NCBI RefSeq assembly: GCF_016863295.1
Contig: NZ_BOOP01000028.1
Span: forward strand, 124,001 to 188,000
Source: Planotetraspora phitsanulokensis
Lineage (GTDB): Bacteria; Actinomycetota; Actinomycetes; Streptosporangiales; Streptosporangiaceae
Direction of reading: 5' to 3'
DNA length: 64,000 bases
Every line of letters starts with the position of its first letter. The first letter of the stretch is position 1. Shown here in pieces: positions 43,154 through 52,520 of this stretch. Under the pieces are notes generated by a model that made no database searches, was not told where the DNA came from, and was given only the letters and a program-made list of their open reading frames with translations. Both the position numbers and the translations under genes were made by a program.

Positions 43154-45373
43154 TCAGGCCGGCATGGTCATCCAGACGTCGATCGTGAGCGACCAGGTGC
43201 CGTTGGGCGGGTCCACGAGGGAGCGCTCGTCCTGGCGGCTGCGCAGTTTGAGCACCTGCGTCGGCGGGCCGTACGGCCAGAGCTGGCCGGGCTCGGCGGC
43301 GAGCAGCACGGGGAGGCGCCCCGTCCCCCTGACCTTGTCCACCAGGCGCTCGATGTCGGAGTGCAGGGGCACGTCGCTGTGCTGGGGATAGGCCACCCGG
43401 GCGGTCGGCACGCCGCACACGCCCCGGACGAGCTGGGTGATGCGATCACCCGTCGCCCGTTCGACGATCAGCACGGACGCGTTCGGCGGGATCGCGGCGC
43501 ACAGTCCCTTCACGGCGGCGGCCTCGCCCCTGTCCACGGGGGTGAAGGCGGTCCCGATGGAGGTGATCGCCGCCGGCACGACCAGCAGCACCGCTCCCGC
43601 GGCCACCAGCAGGCGTGAGCCGTACCCCCAGCGATGCGCCCGGCGCCGGACCCAGCGCAGCCCCCACACCGCGAGCAGGATCATCCCCGGGATCACGATC
43701 GGCACCAGCCGCCTCGACGCCCACGGGTGGTCGGGCGTGATCGCGGGCCGCCAGAGCGTCGTCACCGTCGTCCAGCCGATGATCGCCAGAGGCAGGAGCC
43801 AGCCGAACTCCCTCCCCTTGGCCATCCGCCGTGCGAGCACGGCCGTGGCGAGCGTGGCGAGCACGACGACGGGAACGCCGACGTACCAGACCACCCACCA
43901 CAGCGAGTCCTCGTAGTAGAGCCGGGTCTGGTCGATCGGCAGGTGGTTGACCTGCTGTGTCTTCCCGATGAAGTTCGCTGTCAGCTGGTCCTCCGGCGTC
44001 ACCGCGACGCGGCGCACGGTCTGCACCCACGGCCGTACGGCCAGGCCCGCGACGACGAGCACGACGAGACCCGCGGCGACGTCCGGCAACCGGCGGGCGA
44101 GCCGTCCGCCGGAGAGCGCGCCCACCCGTCCCGCGATCCACGGCGCCAGCGCCGCCGCCACGACGGTGAGCACGAGCACCGCCGCGCAGATGGCGATCAG
44201 GGGCTTGAGCGAGCCGGACAGATAGCCGAGATAGGGACGGGCGATCGTGAGGCAGGCGGCGAACCCCAGCCCGGCGCCGGCCGCGAGCCCCAGGAGCAGA
44301 GGCGGTCCGAGCTTCCCTTCGGGGGCGCGCTCCTTCATGGCGTCACGGGCGCGTGACAGCCGGGCCAGGGCTATGAGCAGGCCGGCGTAGGCCAGCACCG
44401 GCAGCACGTCTCTGAGCCCGTCGACGCGGACGAGCACCGTCAGCCCGAACGCCAGGCCCGCGAACGCCGCCATCAGGCGGGCGCCGCCGGGCTGCGCCCT
44501 GCGCGCCGTCTCCACGGGCGTCGCCGACGCGAGGAAACCGAGGCCGAGGAGGCCCGCGCGCAGGCGGAAGCGGGCGTCGAGCAGCAGGCTCATGGCCCCG
44601 AGAATCAGGATCAGCGACGGGATCTCGCTGAACGTGGTCCGGGACGTGTACAGCACCGGCATGCTCACGGCGAAGGCCAGTGCGGCCAGGGGCGCCCAGC
44701 GGGCGCCGACGAGACGGGCCGCGGTCCCCCCGACGGTCAGCACGGCGAGGGCCCCGAGGATCGGCGGCACGAGCACGAGCCCGGAGACGCCGCCGAGCCA
44801 GTAGCCGATCGCGTGGATCATCGGCGGCCCGGCCATGAACTGCGGGACGATCCCGCCGTCCCACGCGTAGAAGCCCATGCTCACGAACCGCAGGGCGGGA
44901 TCGGAACCGCCGAAGTCACCCAGGGGGATCGGCAGCGAGCCGTGCCGGGCCAGCCAGACTGCGTACTGCGCGTAGGTGGCGGGGTCACGCCGGACGATCA
45001 GCTGCTCGCCGTGGAGGAGCCCGTTGAAGATCCCCGAAGCGGCCGCGATGCCGAGGACGGCCACCGTGGGCCACGCCCCCGACTCCACCACCTCAGGCAG
45101 ACGGCGCAGGCCGTACCAGCAGAAGACGAGGGCGAGCCCGCCGCCGGCGAGCACCATGGGCAGCGGCCTGAACCAGCCGAGCAGCAGCAGCGGCAGCCCC
45201 GCCACCAGCCATCCGCTCAGCGCGAGCGCGGGCATGGCGGAGGCGACGGCGAGCGTCCGGCCCGCCGATGGCCATGTCGTCCGCCAACGGGCGAGATCGA
45301 GAGCGTTCTTCGGAATGAGGCGAGCGTAGCCGTCCCGCCCGGCGATCGCCCTCCGCGGCGGCAATCTGATCAT
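43154..45373 (-). CDS. Large polytopic membrane protein, GT-C-like
   Basis: I do not recognise a named family with certainty. 739 aa, about 12-14 membrane segments and a C-terminal extracytoplasmic region of 130 residues. After TM3-4 there is a loop RRDPATYAQYAVWLARHGSL, where the RRDP and following residues sit where GT-C fold transferases carry their catalytic acidic residue. Neighbouring lipid-linked sugar synthase and divergent GT-C-like protein suggest a polyprenyl-sugar-dependent transferase. Start ATG at 45373, 82 bp from the divergent gene. Confidence 0.7.
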   Translation of the reverse strand: MIRLPPRRAIAGRDGYARLIPKNALDLARWRTTWPSAGRTLAVASAMPALALSGWLVAGLPLLLLGWFRPLPMVLAGGGLALVFCWYGLRRLPEVVESGAWPTVAVLGIAAASGIFNGLLHGEQLIVRRDPATYAQYAVWLARHGSLPIPLGDFGGSDPALRFVSMGFYAWDGGIVPQFMAGPPMIHAIGYWLGGVSGLVLVPPILGALAVLTVGGTAARLVGARWAPLAALAFAVSMPVLYTSRTTFSEIPSLILILGAMSLLLDARFRLRAGLLGLGFLASATPVETARRAQPGGARLMAAFAGLAFGLTVLVRVDGLRDVLPVLAYAGLLIALARLSRARDAMKERAPEGKLGPPLLLGLAAGAGLGFAACLTIARPYLGYLSGSLKPLIAICAAVLVLTVVAAALAPWIAGRVGALSGGRLARRLPDVAAGLVVLVVAGLAVRPWVQTVRRVAVTPEDQLTANFIGKTQQVNHLPIDQTRLYYEDSLWWVVWYVGVPVVVLATLATAVLARRMAKGREFGWLLPLAIIGWTTVTTLWRPAITPDHPWASRRLVPIVIPGMILLAVWGLRWVRRRAHRWGYGSRLLVAAGAVLLVVPAAITSIGTAFTPVDRGEAAAVKGLCAAIPPNASVLIVERATGDRITQLVRGVCGVPTARVAYPQHSDVPLHSDIERLVDKVRGTGRLPVLLAAEPGQLWPYGPPTQVLKLRSRQDERSLVDPPNGTWSLTIDVWMTMPA

Positions 45374-45455
45374 GCGACGCCGCGCGGGCGCAGGTCACGA
45401 CCGGCCCCCGGGAGCCGGTAACGTACGCGGGAGACCTCCGGCAGCGGGAGTGGGC

Positions 45456-46937
45456 GTGGCGCAGATGGGGCGCATCGCGGCGTGGACCCGGCGACACGGG
45501 TGGTTTCTCCCGGTGTTCGCGCTGGGGTCGGCGCTCCGGATCGTGACGATGGCCGGCTACCGGCCGGCGCTCTGGTTCCCCGACTCCTACACCTATGTCG
45601 TGACGGCCATGCGCCCGCGGCCCGACCTGGTCCGCCCGGCCGGCTACTCGATGTTCCTCCGCCTGCTCGAGCCGTTCCACAGCTTCGCCGTCGTCACCCT
45701 GGTGCAGCACCTGACCGGGCTGCTCGCCGGCGTCCTGATCTACGTGACCGTGTGGCGGATGGGCGGGAGGGCCTGGGTGGCGGCCCTGGCCTCGGTCCCG
45801 GTTCTTCTCGACGCCTACCAGATCCAGCTGGAACACCTGCTGGTCTCCGACTCCCTGTTCACCCTGCTCGTCGTCGCGGCCGGCTGCCTCGTCGCGCGCG
45901 GTCCGGCCGTCTCCCCGCGTACGGCTCTCGCCCTGGGCCTCCTCCTGGCCGCCGCGACGCTGACCAGGACCGTCGGCCTGCCGCTGATCGCGGTGTTCGG
46001 GCTCTACGTGCTCTGGCGCGGGCTCCGCGAGGGCGGCTGGAGACGGCTGCCGCGTACGCTCGGCGCCTTCCTCCTGGCCGCCGTCGTGCCCATCGGCGCG
46101 TACGGCGGCTGGTTCTACGCCACCTACCACCGGGTGGGCCTGGTGGGGTCCAACGGGGTGTTCCTCTACTCCCGGACCATGATGTTCGCGGACTGCGCCG
46201 TGATGAAGCCTCCCCCGGACCTGGCGGTCCTGTGCGACCCGCGCCCGCCGTCGGCTCGCCCTTCGCCTCCGGACTACATCTGGAACCCGGAGTCGCCTCT
46301 GGCCAGGCAGCCCGGCATCACGTTCTCGCGGGCGAACGACGCCCTCGCCAACCGGTTCGGCATGCTCGCCATCAGGAGCCAGCCGCTGGACTTCGCCGGG
46401 TCGGCGCTGACCGAGTTCGCCCGGTCCTTCACCCTCGGCAGGCCCGTCTACCCGGACAGGGCGACCTACGAGTCCTACGAGTTCCCCGTCACGCCCCCGC
46501 CGCCTCCCGACAGGGATCCGGCGATCACGGGGGCCGCGTTCGCCGAGCAGTACGAACAGGGGCCGCTCACCGTGACGATCGCCGAGCCGTACGCGGGATG
46601 GATGCGGGCCTACCAGGATGTGGCCTACCTTCCCGGGGCGTTCCTGCTCATCCTGCTGCTCGTGCCGCCTGCCGCCGCCCTGTCGCGGCTGCGCCCCCGC
46701 GGACGGCGTGGACCCACGGGCGACGGCGGGTCCCTGGCCGCCTGGGCCGTCTGGCTGACCGCGGTGGCCCTGCTGGCGGCGCCCGCCGCCACGGCGGCGT
46801 TCGACTACCGGTACGTCCTGCCCGCGACTCCGCTCGCGTGCCTGGCCGCCGCCCTGGCCGTCAATCGGGCGCTCAGCGGCCCCCGCGAGACGCCTCCTGA
46901 GCCCGTCGAGATGCGCAACGATCAGGCCGTTTTGTGA
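45456..46937 (+). CDS. Polytopic membrane protein, GT-C-like
   Basis: A 493-aa protein with about ten membrane segments. The first extracytoplasmic loop reads WFPDSYTYVVTAMRPRPDLV, with the Asp placed as in GT39/GT87-type transferases, and RPAGYSMFLRLLEP follows, a phrase common in actinobacterial homologues. A large loop (about 230-370) lies outside. GTG at 45456 with GGGAG upstream; ATG at 45465 is also possible. It forms a divergent pair with the 739-aa membrane protein. Confidence 0.72.
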   Translation: MAQMGRIAAWTRRHGWFLPVFALGSALRIVTMAGYRPALWFPDSYTYVVTAMRPRPDLVRPAGYSMFLRLLEPFHSFAVVTLVQHLTGLLAGVLIYVTVWRMGGRAWVAALASVPVLLDAYQIQLEHLLVSDSLFTLLVVAAGCLVARGPAVSPRTALALGLLLAAATLTRTVGLPLIAVFGLYVLWRGLREGGWRRLPRTLGAFLLAAVVPIGAYGGWFYATYHRVGLVGSNGVFLYSRTMMFADCAVMKPPPDLAVLCDPRPPSARPSPPDYIWNPESPLARQPGITFSRANDALANRFGMLAIRSQPLDFAGSALTEFARSFTLGRPVYPDRATYESYEFPVTPPPPPDRDPAITGAAFAEQYEQGPLTVTIAEPYAGWMRAYQDVAYLPGAFLLILLLVPPAAALSRLRPRGRRGPTGDGGSLAAWAVWLTAVALLAAPAATAAFDYRYVLPATPLACLAAALAVNRALSGPRETPPEPVEMRNDQAVL

Positions 46938-47198
46938 AATCCCAGTAAACCCGGAGTTTGCTGCATACCCTGAAATGTCCTGGTTTTAGTATGCTCGGCC
47001 CTCACACCATTCCGGTGCGGAGCACCGCGATCAGGGCTAACGACTCACCCGATCGGGGCGCCTTGTGTGCTTCCGTGACCTAATCTCGGAGCGCGACAAA
47101 GTGATCGCCTTACAAGGAGGACACGTGTGTAGGCGAAGCAGTAGTCCCTCCCGCTGTTCGCCCGCCGGTCCGATGGTCGACCCGGCGAAGGAGGCCCT
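46938..47198 (+). promoter_or_regulatory. Upstream region of the LCP gene
   Basis: A 261-bp region without genes. It contains a perfect hairpin CGGTGC-GGA-GCACCG (47013-47027), which could end the upstream membrane-protein transcript, and a strong Shine-Dalgarno GAAGGAGG (47187-47194) before the LCP start. Confidence 0.5.
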
Positions 47199-49184
47199 GT
47201 GAGCGATCGTCGTCGCGTCTCCCCCGGCGACCCGACGCCCCCCTCCGGTGACCAGAGGGTCTGGGGCGATCCTCGTGGCGGCCAGGATCACTTCGGCCAG
47301 GAGTCGTACGGCTTCGGCGCCGGCTCGTTCGAGGCCGACGGCCGCGGTTCGGGCTTCTTCGGATCCGATTCCTACGGCGACGACTCGTTCGGCGCCGACT
47401 CCTTTGAGAAGGCTCCGCGCGGCCGGCGCTCCGACGACGTGCCCGCCGCCAGGGACGCGTACGACGACCTCTACGAGGACGAGGCCCCCAAGCGGGGCCG
47501 TCGGCGCGGACGTGTGGAAGAGGACGAGTTCGCGTCCGCCGGCGTCGGCGCCCGGTCCGGCCGCGCACGCGGCAGAGGACGCGGCGGCGATTCGGCCGAA
47601 CCCGCGCTCGCGACGGGATACGGGGGCGGCTCGGACGGCTTCGAACCGCCGGACGGCAAGTCCGGCGACGACGCGAAGCGCCGCCTCGGCGTGGTCGGGT
47701 GGGTCAGCATCGTGCTCACGAGCCTCCTGGTCCTCGGCACGCTGACCGCGTACAAGGTCTACCGGGACACGTTCGGCCTCATCAAGCGCGGGGCCTCCAC
47801 CGACGACCTCGACAAGAACCGCCCCGTCAACCAGACCGGCGCGATCAACGTGCTTCTGGTGGGGTCGGACTCCCGGGCCGGGGACAACAAGAAGTACGGC
47901 CAGAAGCTCGTCAACGACGGCGAGCGCACCGACACGATCATGCTCCTGCACGTGGCTCCCAACCGCGACGGCGCGACGCTGGTCAGCTTCCCCCGCGACT
48001 CCATGGTGACGATCCCCGAGTGCCACAACGTCAATACGAAGGCCGTCAACCCGGCGCACGAGGGGATGATCAACTCGGCGTTCAACGACGGCGGAATGAT
48101 CTGTACGCGACGGACCATCGAGACCCTCACCGGGATCCACGTCGACCACTACGTGAAGGTCGACTTCACCGGCTTCAAGAACATCGTCAACGCCCTCGAC
48201 GGCATCCAGATCTGCCTGCCCCAGGCCGTCAACGACAAGGACTCGAAGCTGAACCTGCCCGCCGGCAAGCAGATCGTGAAGGGTGAGGCGGCTCTCGCCT
48301 ACGTCCGGCTCCGCCACATCGGCAACGGCAGCGACATCGAACGGATCAGGCGCCAGCAGGTCTTCATCTCGCAGGTCGTCAAGAAGGCGACCAGCAGCGC
48401 GATGCTCACCGACGTCGGCAAGCTGAACGACTTCATCAAGGCCACCGCCGAGTCCGTGACGATGGACGACGCGCTCAACGCGGGAGAGATCCTGCAGATC
48501 GCGCAGAGCGCGCAGAAGCTGAAGGCGAGCGGTTTCAAGGCCACCACGGTGCCGTGGGAGCCGTACACCGCCGACCCCAACCGGGTGCAGTGGAAGCAGC
48601 CCGACGCGAACAACCTGTTCAACGCGATCAAGGGTGACACCGTGGTCGCCAGCGCCACGCCGAGCCCCGCCAAGGCCCCCGCGACCACCGGCGGCACGAG
48701 CACCGGCGGCACGGGCACCGGCGCGACCGGCGGCACCACCGGCACGCCGGCGGACGCCCCCGTCACCAAGCCCCAGCAGGTGAGGGTGGCCGTGTACAAC
48801 GGCACCGACACCGGGGGCAAGGGCAAGGAGGTCGCGGACGAGCTCACCGCACAGGGCTTCAAGGTCGTGAGCATCGGCAACGCCACGAAGGCGGGCGGCG
48901 GCGACCAGCCGAAGACCCTGGTCCGCTACGAGGGCGCGGGCGCGGCCTCCACCAAGATCCTCACCGAGAAACTGCTCAACGAGGTGACCCCGGAGATCGG
49001 CAACGTCACGGCGAACGGCCCGTCGACCAAGTACACCCCGTCCACGCCTCCCCCGGGCCCGAAGGCCAAGGCGAGCGGCCCGACGATCTCATTGGTCGTC
49101 GGCGCCGACTGGAAGGGCATCCGCATCCCGCTCAAGGTGGGCACCGACGCGGTCACGTCCAAGACCAACATCTGCGCCGGCTGA
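47199..49184 (+). CDS. LytR-CpsA-Psr (LCP) family cell-wall ligase
   Basis: A 661-aa protein. The first 165 residues are a disordered, highly charged cytoplasmic head, unusually long and rich in Gly/Arg/Asp. One membrane segment (about 166-187) precedes the LCP domain (about 205-385: INVLLVGSDSR, ERTDTIMLLHV, SFPRDSMV), with the Arg/Asp residues that bind the polyprenyl-pyrophosphate substrate. A Thr/Gly/Pro linker leads to a LytR_C domain (VRVAVYNGTDTGGKGKEVA). LCP enzymes attach glycopolymers to peptidoglycan. GTG start behind a strong RBS. Confidence 0.94.
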   Translation: MSDRRRVSPGDPTPPSGDQRVWGDPRGGQDHFGQESYGFGAGSFEADGRGSGFFGSDSYGDDSFGADSFEKAPRGRRSDDVPAARDAYDDLYEDEAPKRGRRRGRVEEDEFASAGVGARSGRARGRGRGGDSAEPALATGYGGGSDGFEPPDGKSGDDAKRRLGVVGWVSIVLTSLLVLGTLTAYKVYRDTFGLIKRGASTDDLDKNRPVNQTGAINVLLVGSDSRAGDNKKYGQKLVNDGERTDTIMLLHVAPNRDGATLVSFPRDSMVTIPECHNVNTKAVNPAHEGMINSAFNDGGMICTRRTIETLTGIHVDHYVKVDFTGFKNIVNALDGIQICLPQAVNDKDSKLNLPAGKQIVKGEAALAYVRLRHIGNGSDIERIRRQQVFISQVVKKATSSAMLTDVGKLNDFIKATAESVTMDDALNAGEILQIAQSAQKLKASGFKATTVPWEPYTADPNRVQWKQPDANNLFNAIKGDTVVASATPSPAKAPATTGGTSTGGTGTGATGGTTGTPADAPVTKPQQVRVAVYNGTDTGGKGKEVADELTAQGFKVVSIGNATKAGGGDQPKTLVRYEGAGAASTKILTEKLLNEVTPEIGNVTANGPSTKYTPSTPPPGPKAKASGPTISLVVGADWKGIRIPLKVGTDAVTSKTNICAG

Positions 49185-49190
49185 CGAGGG

Positions 49191-49222
49191 CTCGCCGGGC
49201 GGGACACCACCCGCCCGGCGAG
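49191..49222 (+). terminator. Rho-independent terminator after the LCP gene
   Basis: A perfect 13-bp stem CTCGCCGGGCGGG (49191-49203) with CCCGCCCGGCGAG (49210-49222), a 6-nt loop, followed by TTTCCTT. It begins 6 bp after the LCP stop. Confidence 0.9.
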
Positions 49223-49314
49223 TTTCCTTGACCACTCCAGTCAACCGGTGTCAGATGGGTCACGTTTCAGCTCGTGCGCGACATCCGATCCGGGGGACGT
49301 TAAGGTAAAGAACC

Positions 49315-49335
49315 GGTGAACGCGCCCTGTTCACC
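49315..49335. promoter_or_regulatory. Inverted repeat upstream of the acyltransferase
   Basis: GGTGAAC (49315-49321) and GTTCACC (49329-49335) form a perfect 7-bp inverted repeat with a 7-bp centre, about 125 bp before the acyltransferase start; operator-like. Confidence 0.4.
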
Positions 49336-49459
49336 CATTCGGCTGATCCGCTAGGGCGCCTTCGCTAATGTCCGACACGGGCCGCGCGCCGCGGATCTCC
49401 AGGATCCGCCCCGCATGAGCAACCGCCGATCCCCCGACAGATAGCAGAGCGTTTCTCTC

Positions 49460-51187
49460 GTGAGTGACTCCCGCCACCAATCTCCGGTTCAGCCTTCGGG
49501 ATCAGGCGTCACCCCCGATGCCGAAGACGGGCCCACCGGCGTGATCAGCCGCATCACGGGCGATCGGCCGCCGTCGCCCGCTCGCGACGCCTCCGCTCCG
49601 ATCGACAAGCCACCGCTGCCCGTACGGCAGCCGCGCAAGCGGGGAACCTCCGCGGCGGCCGGCCCGGGGGATCAGCAGACGCCCGCTCAGGGGTTCGACT
49701 ACTTCGCCGCCTCCAACCGGAACGGCGGGGCGGACACGCGCTCCGCGGAGACGTCGGGACCGTGGGCCCTCCAGGGCACCGGACCGCACGCCGTCCCCGC
49801 CCCGTCCCGCCCCCAGGCTCGGGATCCGCGCGGCATGCGGTTGCCGGAGACCCAGGAGGAGGGTGCGCCCGCCGGCCAGTGGGACCCGTGGAGCAGGACG
49901 GCTCAGGACGGGAACGGCGGCGCCCGGTCGGCCTTCGACGCCGGAACCGCGGCCCCGGAAAGGCCCGCCCGCGAAAGGCCGATGCGGGACAGGCCCATGC
50001 GCGACCTGCCCGCCGAGGATCCCTCCCTGTCTCCGTGGGCGCCGGTGCCGGCCCAGTCGGCCACGGGGACGGGACCGCTCCCCCAGGAGTTCTCCCATCA
50101 GCGGCCCCGCCCGGCCGCGGCGGCCGGATGGGACGGGCAGGAGACCGAGCAGGACTCCGCGCCCGCGGCCGCGCCTCAGGGCAAGCGGCCGCGTGAGCCC
50201 TTCCTCGACAACGTCAAGTTCGTCCTGATCGTGCTCGTCGCAACCGGCCACTCGCTCGTCCCGACCCTGGCGGCCGACTCCTCCCGCGCGGCCTACCTGT
50301 TCGTCTACGTCTTCCACATGCCGCTGTTCGTCATCATCAGCGGCTACCTGTCCAGGAACTTCTGGAACTCCAGCACGAAGACCACCAAGCTCATCGACAA
50401 CTTCCTGATCCCGTACGTCGTCGTCGAGATCGGCTACGCCGGGCTCCGGACGGCCTTCGGCCACAAGTTCAGCATCTCGATCACCGATCCCGCCTGGCTG
50501 AACTGGTACCTGCTCGCCCTGCTGCTGTGGCGGCTGTCGACGCCCGTCTGGCAGCGCGTGCGCTTCCCCCTGTTCATCGCTGTGATCATCTATGTGGTCG
50601 CCGGCATGACCGATCTGTCGGGCGACTTCAGCATCGACAGGTTCTTCGGGCTCCTGCCCTTCTTCGTGCTGGGACTGGTGATCAAGCCGGGCCTGTTCGA
50701 GTTCCTCGCCCGCACCTGGGTCCGCGTCCTGTCGGTCCTCGTGATCGCGGGTGCGGCCGCCGTGGCCGTCTACCTGGTCAAGAACTACTCGATCAAGCTC
50801 GGCCCGATCTACTACAGCCACAGCTACGAGGACCTCCACCTCGTCTGGTGGAAGGGCATGGCGCTGCGGATGGCGCTCCTCGGCGCCGCGCTCACGATGT
50901 CCGCCGCCGTGCTCTCGCTGATCCCCCGATCCGAGACGTGGTTCTCCGACCTCGGCACGCGCACGCTGTACTGCTACCTCCTGCACGGCATCCCCGTGAT
51001 GATCGCGAAGGAGATGGGCTGGCTGAGCGCCCCGTGGCTGTTCGGCCCGCTCGGAGTGGCGGCGATCGCGAGCGCCTGCTTCGCCCTGGCGATCGTGTTG
51101 TGCATGCCCATCACGCGCACGTTCTTCAAGTGGCTGCTGGAGCCCCGCGTCAGCTGGCTCTATCGGAGGTCCGAGCAGTCGGCGTGA
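49460..51187 (+). CDS. Acyltransferase-3 family membrane protein with long disordered head
   Basis: A 575-aa protein. Residues 1-245 are low complexity (Pro/Ser/Arg/Asp) with two near-repeats RPMRDRPMRDLP. From 250 on it is an acyltransferase-3 protein: FLDNVKFVLIVLVATGHSLV, the conserved His in the first membrane segment, FHMPLFVIISGYL, and about ten segments in all. It probably O-acylates a surface glycan. GTG start at 49460. The head resembles that of the preceding LCP protein in composition only. Confidence 0.88.
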   Translation: MSDSRHQSPVQPSGSGVTPDAEDGPTGVISRITGDRPPSPARDASAPIDKPPLPVRQPRKRGTSAAAGPGDQQTPAQGFDYFAASNRNGGADTRSAETSGPWALQGTGPHAVPAPSRPQARDPRGMRLPETQEEGAPAGQWDPWSRTAQDGNGGARSAFDAGTAAPERPARERPMRDRPMRDLPAEDPSLSPWAPVPAQSATGTGPLPQEFSHQRPRPAAAAGWDGQETEQDSAPAAAPQGKRPREPFLDNVKFVLIVLVATGHSLVPTLAADSSRAAYLFVYVFHMPLFVIISGYLSRNFWNSSTKTTKLIDNFLIPYVVVEIGYAGLRTAFGHKFSISITDPAWLNWYLLALLLWRLSTPVWQRVRFPLFIAVIIYVVAGMTDLSGDFSIDRFFGLLPFFVLGLVIKPGLFEFLARTWVRVLSVLVIAGAAAVAVYLVKNYSIKLGPIYYSHSYEDLHLVWWKGMALRMALLGAALTMSAAVLSLIPRSETWFSDLGTRTLYCYLLHGIPVMIAKEMGWLSAPWLFGPLGVAAIASACFALAIVLCMPITRTFFKWLLEPRVSWLYRRSEQSA

Positions 51188-51286
51188 TCCTCTGGGGACG
51201 CCCACGGGCGGCAGCCGGAAATTAAGCAGCAGTTCGGCGGCCATTCACCCGGCGCATTCAGACACTTCGGACCGAACGGTAAGCCT

Positions 51287-51299
51287 CCCTCTATGAGGG
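51287..51299 (+). promoter_or_regulatory. Small hairpin enclosing the GT4 start codon
   Basis: CCCTC (51287-51291) and GAGGG (51295-51299) flank TAT, so the A and T of the ATG at 51293 lie in the loop and G in the stem. No Shine-Dalgarno is present upstream. Confidence 0.35.
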
Positions 51300-52429
51300 T
51301 ATGTGTCGGCACGATTGTCCATCATCCGGAGGACGCACGGATCACCCATCGGCAGATCCGTGCACTGCTCGACGCAGGCCACCAGGTCACTTTCATCGCG
51401 CCCTTCACCCACTGCAACGTGACACCGCCCCCGGAGATCCGGCCCATCGACGTCCCTCGCGCGGTGGGGCTGCACCGGAGGAAGGCGATCAGAGCCGCCC
51501 GCGCGGCGCTGAAAAGAGGGGTGAAGGACGCCGACATCCTCCTCATCCACGACATCGAGCTGCTGCTGGCGCTGCCCCGCAAGAGGCCGCCGACCGTCTG
51601 GGACGTCCACGAGGACACCGCGGCGGCGATGGAGGCCAAGACCTACCTCCCCGACCCCATACGGAACGTCCTGCCTCCGCTGGTCAGGAGCATGGAGGGC
51701 CGCGCGGAGCGCCGGATGCACCTGTTCCTCGCCGAGGAGTCCTATCGGGAACGCTTCGCGGGCGACCATCCGGTGATCCCGAACCTCACGTACGTGCCGG
51801 ACTCCCCTCCCCCGGCACCGGGCGACAACCGGATCGTCTACATCGGCCACCTCGCCGAGGCGCGCGGCGCGATCGAGATGATCGAGATCGCACGGCGGCT
51901 GCGCCCCCACGGGGTCCGGCTGGACCTGATCGGCCCCGCCGACGCCGACGTCCGGCCCCTGCTGCGGGACGCGCAGAGGGAGGGCGTCCTCGACTGGTTC
52001 GGCCACGTGCCCAACCAGCACGCGCTCAGGATGGCCGAGGGCGCGCTCGCGGGCCTGTCCCTGCTGCACGACCTGCCGAACTACCGGGGGTCCACGCCCA
52101 CGAAGGTCATCGAATACATGGCGCGCGGCATCCCAGTGATCACGACCCCGCTGCCCAGGGCCGCCTCGCTCGTCGGACGCGTCGACTGCGGCACCATCGT
52201 CCCGTTCGGCGACGTGGAGTCCGTGGTGGGCGCGGTGACGCAGGCCGTGCTCCGCCTGCGCGACAACCCCGAGCGTCGCAACGCGATGGGCGCGCGAGGG
52301 TACTTCGAGGCGTTGCACCACTACCACTGGCCTCTGGTGTCCGGCGAGTTCGTCGGTCACCTCGAGCGCTGGGCCGAGGCGCCGGACGCGTCGCAGGCCC
52401 GCCAGCCGGGCCGCGTCCTCCCGGTCTGA
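51293..52429 (+). CDS. GT4-like glycosyltransferase
   Basis: A 378-aa GT-B enzyme. N-terminal half VCVGTIVHHPEDARI and WDVHEDTAAA; C-terminal donor half IVYIGHLAEARGAIEMIEIA, FGHVPNQHALRMAEGA, and STPTKVIEYMARGIPVITT, with the Glu in the expected E-x7-E region. Acceptor unknown. Start ATG at 51293 lies in a small hairpin and lacks an RBS, so it may be leaderless or use a further start. Confidence 0.85.
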   Translation: MRVCVGTIVHHPEDARITHRQIRALLDAGHQVTFIAPFTHCNVTPPPEIRPIDVPRAVGLHRRKAIRAARAALKRGVKDADILLIHDIELLLALPRKRPPTVWDVHEDTAAAMEAKTYLPDPIRNVLPPLVRSMEGRAERRMHLFLAEESYRERFAGDHPVIPNLTYVPDSPPPAPGDNRIVYIGHLAEARGAIEMIEIARRLRPHGVRLDLIGPADADVRPLLRDAQREGVLDWFGHVPNQHALRMAEGALAGLSLLHDLPNYRGSTPTKVIEYMARGIPVITTPLPRAASLVGRVDCGTIVPFGDVESVVGAVTQAVLRLRDNPERRNAMGARGYFEALHHYHWPLVSGEFVGHLERWAEAPDASQARQPGRVLPV

Positions 52430-52443
52430 CCTCGCCCCCGGAC

Positions 52444-52482
52444 TGACAGCATGGCCTGACAGCATGACCTGGCAGCACGGCG
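52444..52482 (+). repeat. 13-bp short tandem repeat
   Basis: TGACAGCATGGCC (52444-52456), TGACAGCATGACC (52457-52469) and a diverged third unit TGGCAGCACGGCG (52470-52482) lie just before the acetoacetate-decarboxylase-family gene. Confidence 0.75.
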
Positions 52483-52520
52483 GCTACCCTCAGGTCACCC
52501 GCGCTTGCTGTACTGGAAGC

